DNA of 64,000 nt from positions 981,413 through 1,045,412 of the forward strand of contig NZ_KQ948735.1 in NCBI RefSeq assembly GCF_001514195.1, written 5' to 3'. A program made the position numbers and the translations under genes. The DNA comes from Streptomyces griseorubiginosus. GTDB taxonomy: Bacteria > Actinomycetota > Actinomycetes > Streptomycetales > Streptomycetaceae. Of this stretch, positions 57,789 to 64,000 are shown in pieces; the first letter of the stretch is position 1; each line of letters begins with the position of its first letter. The notes below the pieces were generated by a model that was given only the letters and a program-made list of their open reading frames with translations, searched no databases and was not told the DNA's origin.

Positions 57789-58358
57789 ATGAACATCATG
57801 CTCTTTCACTCGACCTACGGACTCAGGCCCGCCGTCCGCCAGGCCGCCGACCGGCTGCGGGAGGCCGGGCACGAGGTGTGGACGCCGGACCTCTTCGAAG
57901 GGCGCACGTTCGACACGGTCGAGGAGGGCATGGCCTTCAACGAGGAGATCGGCAAGGACGAACTGCTCAAGCGGGCCGTCCTGGCCGCCGCCCCCTACTC
58001 CGAGCGCGGCCTCGTCTACGCCGGCTTCTCGCTCGGCGCCTCCGTCGCGCAGACCCTCGCCCTCGGCGACGAGCGGGCCCGCGGCCTGCTGCTCCTGCAC
58101 GGCACCTCGGACATCGCGGCCAACGCGACCGCGGACGAACTGCCGGTCCAGCTGCACGTGGCCGAGCCGGACCCGTTCGAGACCGACGACTGGCTGAGCG
58201 CCTGGTACCTCCAGATGGGCCGCACCGGTGCCGACGTCGAGGTCTACCGGTACGCCGGGGCCGGCCACCTCTACACCGACCCCGACCTGCCGGACTACGA
58301 CGAGGAGGCCGCCGAGGCCACCTGGCGGGTGGCCCTCGGCTTCCTCGACACCCTCTGA
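57789..58358 (+). CDS. Dienelactone hydrolase family protein
   Basis: A 189-residue alpha/beta hydrolase of the DLH family. The nucleophile elbow is YAGFSLGASVAQ (Ser in place of the Cys of classical dienelactone hydrolase), an Asp/Glu region DPFETDDW and the His in GAGHLYTDPDLPDYD complete the triad. The substrate is unknown. ATG 57789; CACCAT lies 6 nt upstream and a partial TGTCGGTC element 8 nt before that. Confidence 0.9.
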   Translation: MNIMLFHSTYGLRPAVRQAADRLREAGHEVWTPDLFEGRTFDTVEEGMAFNEEIGKDELLKRAVLAAAPYSERGLVYAGFSLGASVAQTLALGDERARGLLLLHGTSDIAANATADELPVQLHVAEPDPFETDDWLSAWYLQMGRTGADVEVYRYAGAGHLYTDPDLPDYDEEAAEATWRVALGFLDTL

Positions 58359-58390
58359 GCGGGTTCGAGAGGTTCTGGAGGTTCGGGCCC

Positions 58391-60046
58391 CTAGACGGGG
58401 CTGTACGTCCGCTCGACCTTCTGCGTGCCGGTCTTCGTGCGGTACGAACGCGCCCAGGACGAGGTCGCGTTCGCCTTCGTCTTGTCGGACAGCACGTAGT
58501 AGTCCATCTGCGCCCGGTCGGCGGTGATGTCCAGGACGCCGTACCCGTGGCGGTCGGTGTCGACCCAGTGGACGTGCCGGTTGGCGAGCTGGATGACCGG
58601 CGCGGCGAGCGCGGTGACCGTGCCCTCGGGGACCTTCAGGAGGTCGTCGAGGTTGTCGGAGGTCACCGAGGTGACCACGAACTCCGTGGCGGCCGAGGCC
58701 GACAGCGGGTAGGTCCCGGCGTCCACGGGCACGTCGTTGGCCCACGCCATATGGATGTCGCCGGTCAGGAAGACGGTGTTGCGGATGGCGTTGGAGCGCA
58801 GGTGGGCCAGCAGTTCGCGGCGGTCGTCGGTGTAGCCGTCCCACTGGTCGGTGTTGAGGGCGAGGCCCTCCTTCGGCAGGCCGAGCAGTTCGGCGAGCGG
58901 CTTCAGCAGGTCGGCGGAGAGCGAGCCGATCGCGAACGGCGAGATCATCACGGAGTTGCCGACCAGCCGCCAGGTGGTGTCGCTCGACTTCAGGCCGGCC
59001 TTCAGCCAGTCGAGCTGGGCGCGCCCGGTGATCGTACGGTCCGGGTCGTCGACCGAGCCGTTGCCCACGGCGACCTGCTGGGAGCGGAAGGACCGCAGGT
59101 CGAGCAGGGAGAGGTCGGCGAGCTTGCCGAAGCGCAGCCGGCGGTAGGTGGTGCCGGCGAGCGCGGGGCGCACCGGCATCCACTCGAAGTAGGCCTGCTT
59201 GGCGGCGGCCTGACGGGCCGTCCAGGCGCCCTCCGCGCCCTCGGTGTGGTTCTCGGCGCCGCCCGACCAGGCGTCGTTGGCGAACTCGTGGTCGTCCCAG
59301 ATCGCGACGACCGGGGCGACCGCGTGCAGGGCCTTCAGGTCCGGGTCCGTCTTGTACTTGCCGTGCCGGATCCGGTAGTCGGCGAGGGTGAGGATCTCGT
59401 GGGTCGGCGCGTGCTGCCGTACGACGGTGTCGCGGGTGCCGTACTCGCCGGTGCCGTACTCGTAGATGTAGTCGCCCAGGTGCAGCCAGGCGTCCAGGTC
59501 GCCGCGGGCCGCGAGATGGCGGTACGACGAGAAGTAGCCGGCCTCCCAGTTGGCGCAGGAGACCACGCCGAAGCGGAGGTTGGTGACCGTCGCGTCCGCC
59601 GCCGGCGCGGTGCGGGTGCGCGCCGGCGGGGAGTCGGTGCCGCCGGCCGAGAAGCGGAACCAGTAGTCGGTCGCGGGGGCGAGACCGCGCACGTCCGCCT
59701 TGACGGTGTGGTCGGAGGCGGCGGTCGCGGTCACCGACCCCTTGGCGACGACGTTCGTGAAGGCCTTGTCCTTCGCCACCGTCCAGGCGACCTCGGTGTC
59801 GGGGCCGAGCCCGGAGCCGGGGACCGCCTCGGCGGTCGGGGTCACGCGGGTCCACAGCAGGATGCCGTCCGGGAGCGGGTCGCCGGAGGCGACACCGTGC
59901 AGGAAGGCGGGGGCCTCGGCGGCGCGGGCCGGTATCGCGGCGGCGAGCGGGGCTGCCAGGACAGCGGTCGCCGCCGCGGCCTTGACGACCGTACGGCGGC
60001 GAGGGGACAGGGAGTTGCTGTCGGCTGTTCTCTGTCTACTAGTCAC
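58391..60046 (-). CDS. phoD: Alkaline phosphatase D, Tat-exported
   Basis: A 551-residue secreted phosphodiesterase/phosphatase. The Tat signal has [21 protein letters not shown] with cleavage after ARA. A PhoD N-terminal domain ([21 protein letters not shown]) and the metallophosphatase domain follow with [33 protein letters not shown] and LTGDIHMAW (Fe/Ca ligands). It releases phosphate from teichoic acids or phospholipids outside the cell. GTG 60046 has TAACCT 8 nt upstream. A PHO-box-like sequence (GTTCATACCGATCAG) overlaps the -35 region. Confidence 0.94.
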   Translation of the reverse strand: MTSRQRTADSNSLSPRRRTVVKAAAATAVLAAPLAAAIPARAAEAPAFLHGVASGDPLPDGILLWTRVTPTAEAVPGSGLGPDTEVAWTVAKDKAFTNVVAKGSVTATAASDHTVKADVRGLAPATDYWFRFSAGGTDSPPARTRTAPAADATVTNLRFGVVSCANWEAGYFSSYRHLAARGDLDAWLHLGDYIYEYGTGEYGTRDTVVRQHAPTHEILTLADYRIRHGKYKTDPDLKALHAVAPVVAIWDDHEFANDAWSGGAENHTEGAEGAWTARQAAAKQAYFEWMPVRPALAGTTYRRLRFGKLADLSLLDLRSFRSQQVAVGNGSVDDPDRTITGRAQLDWLKAGLKSSDTTWRLVGNSVMISPFAIGSLSADLLKPLAELLGLPKEGLALNTDQWDGYTDDRRELLAHLRSNAIRNTVFLTGDIHMAWANDVPVDAGTYPLSASAATEFVVTSVTSDNLDDLLKVPEGTVTALAAPVIQLANRHVHWVDTDRHGYGVLDITADRAQMDYYVLSDKTKANATSSWARSYRTKTGTQKVERTYSPV

Positions 60047-60048
60047 GG

Positions 60049-60068
60049 CCGATCAGGTTACTGATCGG
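60049..60068. promoter_or_regulatory. Palindrome and possible PHO box at the phoD promoter
   Basis: CCGATCAG and CTGATCGG are perfect 8-bp arms around GTTA; the minus-strand TAACCT -10 lies within it. On the same strand GTTCATACCGA partly matches the PhoP direct-repeat unit. Either could regulate phoD. Confidence 0.45.
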
Positions 60069-60130
60069 TATGAACGAGAGCGGGCGAACTCGTTAAAGTC
60101 CGCCCGCTGTTTTCCCGAAGTGTGCGGGAC

Positions 60131-60946
60131 TCAGCCCTTGAGCGCCGAGGCGAGCGCGGTGTTGAAGTCGGCCACCGTCATCGGCGCGCTCTTGCCGTCG
60201 GGGCCGGTCAGCGTCTTGCCGTCCATCTTCAGGGTCGGCGTGCCGCTGATGCCGTCCTTGTTGAACTTGTCGGACATGTCCAGGGCCCACTTGTCGTAGG
60301 TGCCGTTCTTCACGGCGTCCTGGAAGGTCTTGTTGTCCTTCAGCTCCGGGACGGTCTGCGCGATCTTGATCAGGTAGGAGTCGTCCTTGAACTTGTCCGG
60401 GCCGCTCTCCTCCGGGTGCCACTTCGTGGAGTACATCGCGGTCTTGTACTTCAGGAACGCGTCGGTGCTGACGTTCAGCGCGGCGCCGAGGGCGCTGAGG
60501 CCGTTCTTGGAGCCCTCGCCGCCGAGGTTGCCGTCGAGGAAGGTGGCGCCGACGTACTGGATCTTGAACTTGCCGTCCGCGACGTCCTTGTCGACGGTCG
60601 AGCCGACGGTCTGCTCGAACTGCGCGCAGACGGGGCAGCGCGGGTCCTCGTACATGACCAGGGTCTTCTTGGCGGTGCTCTTGCCGATGACGACCGTCGT
60701 GCCGTTGGTGCCCGTGGAGTTGGCCGGCTTGACGAGCTTGTCGTCCTTGGCCGCCTCCCAGTAGCTGGGCTTGTTGCCCTGGACGACCGCGTAGCTGATG
60801 CCGCCGGCTATCGCCAGGACGCCGACTATGGAGGCGACGACGATGAGCTGACGCTTCATCTTGTCGCGCTTGGCCTGGCGCTCGCGTTCCTGCCGCAGCC
60901 GCTCGCGGGCGGCGGTCTTCGCCTGCTGGCTGTTCCGCTTGCTCAT
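60131..60946 (-). CDS. Membrane-anchored DsbA-like thiol-disulfide oxidoreductase
   Basis: A 271-residue protein. A charged cytoplasmic helix (ARERLRQERERQAKRDKMKRQ) and one membrane helix (~31-52, LIVVASIVGVLAIAGGISYAVV) anchor an extracellular thioredoxin-fold domain with the active-site CPVC in YEDPRCPVCAQFE and cis-Pro loop GISGTPTLKMDG. It likely oxidises or isomerises exported proteins. ATG 60946 has GGAGA upstream; the in-frame GTG at 60976 is less likely. Confidence 0.92.
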   Translation of the reverse strand: MSKRNSQQAKTAARERLRQERERQAKRDKMKRQLIVVASIVGVLAIAGGISYAVVQGNKPSYWEAAKDDKLVKPANSTGTNGTTVVIGKSTAKKTLVMYEDPRCPVCAQFEQTVGSTVDKDVADGKFKIQYVGATFLDGNLGGEGSKNGLSALGAALNVSTDAFLKYKTAMYSTKWHPEESGPDKFKDDSYLIKIAQTVPELKDNKTFQDAVKNGTYDKWALDMSDKFNKDGISGTPTLKMDGKTLTGPDGKSAPMTVADFNTALASALKG

Positions 60947-61017
60947 GGTGGTGTTCTCCGTGAAGGGGACGCGCACACGTCACATGTGCGGGGTACGTGA
61001 AGGGGGACTGGTCGGGC

Positions 61018-61710
61018 TCAGACGGAAGCGACCGAGCACGGCGGTCCACGCCGTCCCAGGGAGTGCGCGAGGATCTCGTCGAGCGCGACGGCCGTACGGC
61101 GGCCGGGGCGCGCCGGGCGGACCGGCTCCGGCGCCGAGCGCACGGTCAGCGCGGCGGCCGCGAGGAGCAGCGGCCGGAAGGTGGTGGCGGCCACGGCCCG
61201 CAGCAGCTGGGCCAGGGCCCGCTCGCCGCGGCGCAGCCAGGCGGCCGCGAGGAGGCCGACCGAGACGTGGGCGGCGAGCAGCAGCCACGCGGTCTGCGGA
61301 TCGGCGTGGGCGAGCAGGCCGCCGAGCCGGTCGGTGTCGGTGCCGGTCATCCGGGCCAGCGGCGAGCCGACGCTGGTGCCGTCGCCGCAGAACACGTCCC
61401 AGCCGACCGAGCGCAGCGGGCCGGCGACCGGGCCGCCCGCGGCGCCGTAACAGACGTGCTGGCCGGTGGTGAAGACGGTGTCGGCGGCGAGCTCCAGCGG
61501 GATCAGCACGGCGGCGATCCGCCCGAAGCCGCGCTCCCGGCCGGCCAGCAGGTAGGCGAGCGCGAACACGGCGACGCCGACCGCCGCCACCGTGTTCAAC
61601 GGCAGGGGAGCCCGGGACAGCAGCACGTGCGACGTGGTGCTGAGCGTCACGACGAGCGCCGTGAACAGCGCCGCGCGGAGCGCTCGTAGCTGGGTCCCGG
61701 ATATGTCCAT
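61018..61710 (-). CDS. Small integral membrane protein of unknown function
   Basis: A 230-residue protein with about five hydrophobic segments (ALRAALFTALVVTLSTTSHVLL, VAAVGVAVFALAYLLAG, AWLLLAAHVSVGLLAAAWL, TTFRPLLLAAAALTV). It contains an extracytoplasmic-looking loop with two Cys (GQHVCYGAAGG, DVFCGDG) and a conserved His in TSHVLL. It lies 71 bases upstream of the DsbA-like gene on the same strand, so a role in thiol redox or electron supply is conceivable, but I do not recognise the family. Confidence 0.75.
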   Translation of the reverse strand: MDISGTQLRALRAALFTALVVTLSTTSHVLLSRAPLPLNTVAAVGVAVFALAYLLAGRERGFGRIAAVLIPLELAADTVFTTGQHVCYGAAGGPVAGPLRSVGWDVFCGDGTSVGSPLARMTGTDTDRLGGLLAHADPQTAWLLLAAHVSVGLLAAAWLRRGERALAQLLRAVAATTFRPLLLAAAALTVRSAPEPVRPARPGRRTAVALDEILAHSLGRRGPPCSVASV

Positions 61711-61740
61711 AGCGTGGAGAGTGTGTCACGCGGGCCTGTA

Positions 61741-61761
61741 AGGGACCCCTAAAGGGTCCCT
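61741..61761 (-). terminator. Hairpin after the DUF2252 gene
   Basis: AGGGACCC and GGGTCCCT pair perfectly around CTAAA, 40 bases past the DUF2252 stop on the minus strand. Confidence 0.65.
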
Positions 61762-61801
61762 GTGCGCGGCCCTATCGTTATCGACGGCGGCACGGCCCCG
61801 G

Positions 61802-63127
61802 TCACAGGCCGGGGATGCGGCCGTTGCGGAACAGGTCCACGAAGGTCTGGTGGTCGGCACGCGCGCGTGCGCCGTAGCTGTGCGCGAAGTCGACCAGGAG
61901 TTCCGCGAAACCGTCCTCGTCGGCGGCGATCGCCGCGTCGATGGCCCGCTCCGTGGAGAAGGGCACCAGGGATTCCCCGGACTGGTCGTCGGCCGCGCCG
62001 TGCATGGTGGCGGTCGCCCGGCCGAGGTCGGCGACGACCGCCGCGATCTCCTCCGGGTCGTCGATGTCGCTCCAGTCCAGATCCACGGCGTACGGCGAGA
62101 TCTCGGCGACCAGCTGGCCCGCGCCGCCCAGCTCGGTCCAGCCCAGCCACGGGTCAGCGTGCTGCTGGAGGGCGCGCTGGGAGATCACCGTGCGGTGGCC
62201 CTCGTGCTGGAAGTAGTCGCGGATCTCCGGGTCGGTGATGTGCCGGGAGACAGCCGGGGTCTGGGCCTGCTTGATGTAGATGACCACGTCGTTCTCCAGG
62301 GCGTCGGTGTGGCCCTCCAGGAGGATGTTGTACGACGGCAGCCCGGCCGAGCCGATCCCGATGCCCCGGCGGCCGACGACGTCCTTGACGCGGTAGGAGT
62401 CCGGGCGGTCCAGGGAGGCCTCGGGCAGGGTCTCCAGATAGCCGTCGAACGCGGCCAGCACCTTGTAGCGGGTGGCCGCGTCCAGCTCGACCGAGCCGCC
62501 GCCCTCGGTGAAGCGGCGTTCGAAGTCACGGATCTCCGTCATCGACTCCAGGAGCCCGAACCGGGTCAGCGCGCGGGCCTCACGCAGTGCCCCCAGCAGC
62601 GGGCCCTCGGCGGTGTCCAGCGTGAACGGCGGCACCTCGTCGCTCTTGGCGCCGGTGGCCAGCGCGTGGATCCGCTCGCGGTACGCGGCCGCGTACACCC
62701 GCACCAGCTCGCTGATCTGGTCGTCGCCGAGCGCCTTGGCGTACCCGATCAGCGCCACGGAGGCGGCGAAGCGCTTGAGGTCCCAGGTGAAGGGGCCGAC
62801 GTAGGCCTCGTCGAAGTCGTTGACGTTGAAGATCAGCCGGCCGTTGGCGTCCATGTACGTGCCGAAGTTCTCCGCGTGCAGGTCGCCGTGGATCCACACG
62901 CGCGAGGTGCGCTCGTCCAGGTACGGGCCGCCCCGCTTCTCGGCGTCCAGGTCGTGGTAGAAGAGGCACGCCGTGCCGCGGTAGAACGCGAACGCCGAGG
63001 CCGCCATCTTGCGGAACTTCACGCGGAACGCTGCCGGGTCGGCGGCCAGGAGCTCGCCGAAGGCGGTGTCGAAGACGGCGAGGATCTCCTCGCCGCGGTG
63101 CTCGTCGTTGAGCTGCGGTACCGACAT
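61802..63127 (-). CDS. DUF2252 domain protein (kinase-like fold)
   Basis: A 441-residue cytoplasmic protein of the DUF2252 family, related to aminoglycoside-phosphotransferase/kinase folds. HGDLHAENFGTYMDANG resembles the catalytic HxDxxxxN loop and VNDFDEAYVGPFTWDL the metal-binding DFD. RFIREAK-like N-lobe motifs are weak. The family may phosphorylate small molecules, but no activity is established. ATG 63127 with GGAGG upstream. Divergent from dnaE across 203 bases. Confidence 0.88.
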   Translation of the reverse strand: MSVPQLNDEHRGEEILAVFDTAFGELLAADPAAFRVKFRKMAASAFAFYRGTACLFYHDLDAEKRGGPYLDERTSRVWIHGDLHAENFGTYMDANGRLIFNVNDFDEAYVGPFTWDLKRFAASVALIGYAKALGDDQISELVRVYAAAYRERIHALATGAKSDEVPPFTLDTAEGPLLGALREARALTRFGLLESMTEIRDFERRFTEGGGSVELDAATRYKVLAAFDGYLETLPEASLDRPDSYRVKDVVGRRGIGIGSAGLPSYNILLEGHTDALENDVVIYIKQAQTPAVSRHITDPEIRDYFQHEGHRTVISQRALQQHADPWLGWTELGGAGQLVAEISPYAVDLDWSDIDDPEEIAAVVADLGRATATMHGAADDQSGESLVPFSTERAIDAAIAADEDGFAELLVDFAHSYGARARADHQTFVDLFRNGRIPGL

Positions 63128-63245
63128 CGCGGAATGCCTCCTGGTGCATGTGTACGACAGCGTTTCTGTCGTCTGTCCAACGGGCGGGCCGGGGGGAAAG
63201 TGCCCGCGACCCTCGTTGTGAAGGTACGCGGGGCGGCCCCTTGAG

Positions 63246-63267
63246 TGTCAGTGCCGAGGCATAGACT
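63246..63267 (+). promoter_or_regulatory. RecA-NDp/PafBC-type promoter upstream of dnaE
   Basis: TGTCAGTG (63246-63253), exactly 8 nt, TAGACT (63262-63267). A complete match to TGTCRgtg-N8-TAnnnT. Transcription would start near 63274, giving a ~57-nt leader before dnaE. Confidence 0.65.
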
Positions 63268-63330
63268 TCCGAGCTGTCCCCGGAACTGTCCGCCCGCCAG
63301 TCGCCGAGTGTTTTCCATGGAGGCCACGCC

Positions 63331-64000
63331 GTGTCAAAGCCGCCGTTCACGCACCTGCACGTCCACACCCAGTACTCCCTGCTGGACGGTGCCGCGCGGC
63401 TCAAGGACATGTTCAACGCGTGCAACGAGATGGGCATGACCCACATCGCCATGTCCGACCACGGCAACCTCCACGGGGCGTACGACTTCTTCCACTCCGC
63501 GAAGAAGGCCGGGGTCACCCCGATCATCGGGATCGAGGCGTACGTCGCCCCCGAGTCCCGGCGCAACAAGCGCAAGATCCAGTGGGGCCAGCCGCACCAG
63601 AAGCGGGACGACGTCTCCGGTTCGGGTGGTTACACCCACAAGACGATGTGGGCCGTGAACAAGACCGGCCTGCACAACCTCTTCAGGCTCTCCTCCGACG
63701 CGTACGCCGAGGGCTGGCTCCAGAAGTGGCCCCGGATGGACAAGGAGACGATCTCCCAGTGGTCCGAGGGGATCGTCGCCTCCACCGGCTGCCCCTCCGG
63801 CGAGCTCCAGACCCGGCTGCGCCTCGGCCAGTACGACGAGGCCCTGAAGGCGGCCGCCGACTACCAGGACATCTTCGGCAAGGACCGGTACTTCCTGGAG
63901 CTGATGGACCACGGCATCGAGATCGAGCACCGGGTCCGCGACGGCCTCCTGGAGATCGGCAAGAAGCTCGGCATCCCCCCGCTGGTCACCAACGACTCGC
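63331..64000 (+). CDS. dnaE: DNA polymerase III subunit alpha (5' part)
   Basis: The first ~223 residues of the replicative polymerase; the gene runs off the right edge. The N-terminal PHP domain is intact with [26 protein letters not shown] and [13 protein letters not shown], metal ligands that in mycobacterial DnaE1 give proofreading exonuclease activity. GTG 63331 with GGAGG 7 nt upstream. The position downstream of ileS-lspA-rluD matches the mycobacterial ileS-lspA-dnaE1 region. Confidence 0.96.
   Translation, partial: MSKPPFTHLHVHTQYSLLDGAARLKDMFNACNEMGMTHIAMSDHGNLHGAYDFFHSAKKAGVTPIIGIEAYVAPESRRNKRKIQWGQPHQKRDDVSGSGGYTHKTMWAVNKTGLHNLFRLSSDAYAEGWLQKWPRMDKETISQWSEGIVASTGCPSGELQTRLRLGQYDEALKAAADYQDIFGKDRYFLELMDHGIEIEHRVRDGLLEIGKKLGIPPLVTNDS

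Noticed and set aside
57636..59855. 739-codon minus-strand frame over the DLH gene and phoD
   Set aside because: Frame-shifted reading of phoD and antisense of the DLH gene; Arg/Pro/Gly-rich, no domain.

Overview
This 64 kb window is very GC-rich chromosomal DNA with strongly G/C-biased third codon positions, many GTG starts and many 4-bp ATGA/GTGA gene overlaps. Gene content and order (aroH, thiOSG, metF, a full actinobacterial dcw cluster, ileS, lspA, dnaE) identify it as the conserved core of a Streptomyces chromosome. I see no insertion sequence, prophage, integrase, CRISPR array, tRNA or rRNA. Almost all coding sequence belongs to about 55 genes.

Left part (1-16 kb): the 3' end of a class II DAHP synthase; a convergent bacterioferritin-associated ferredoxin/bacterioferritin pair; a sulfite-oxidase-fold molybdopterin enzyme; a DUF4396 membrane protein with a CsoR-like palindrome upstream; endonuclease IV; a four-PASTA Ser/Thr kinase; thiO-thiS-thiG behind a TPP riboswitch; an FAD reductase; an Rv2175c-like DNA-binding protein; thiE; metF; a membrane protein with a long Tyr/Gln-rich tail; a phytoene-desaturase-like enzyme and a DUF4126 membrane protein. 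The order DAHP synthase, kinase, Rv2175c-like, metF, dcw matches the mycobacterial aroG-pknL-Rv2175c-Rv2172c-dcw neighbourhood, so the kinase is probably the PknL counterpart.

Middle (16-28 kb): an ABC ATPase/YhgE-Pip permease/TetR operon with a strong palindrome at its promoter; a HEPN protein; a methyltransferase; a DUF3040 protein closed by two perfect hairpins; a MoxR-DUF58-transglutaminase operon; and a beta-carbonic anhydrase.

The dcw cluster (28.6-46.5 kb) reads rsmH-ftsL-ftsI-murE-murF-mraY-murD-ftsW-murG-ftsQ-ftsZ-pgeF(ylmD)-ylmE-sepF-ylmG-divIVA. It makes lipid II, the septal PBP/SEDS pair, the Z ring and its anchor, and the polar growth scaffold. mraZ, murC and ddl are absent from it. 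It ends at a strong terminator.

Right part (46.6-64 kb): ileS with a translational T-box leader; a TraR/DksA zinc-finger protein carrying a long histone-H1-like Lys/Ala tail; lspA, an RluD-type pseudouridine synthase and an acetyltransferase; a Na+/H+ antiporter; an SDR; an MscS-type channel; a dienelactone-hydrolase-like protein; a Tat-exported PhoD phosphatase; a membrane-anchored DsbA-like protein with a small membrane partner; a DUF2252 protein; and the 5' end of dnaE.

The most notable regulatory signal is a recurring TGTCAGTG-N8-(T/C)AnnnT promoter, the RecA-NDp/PafBC-type DNA-damage promoter known in mycobacteria. I find it in good or partial form before dnaE, the phytoene-desaturase-like gene, the HEPN gene, the PASTA kinase and the Rv2175c-like gene. 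Many monocistronic genes here have a -10-like hexamer 6-8 nt before the start codon and no ribosome-binding site, so they are predicted to be leaderless; this also fixes several start codons. No clearly novel multi-gene system stands out; the best candidates are listed as findings.
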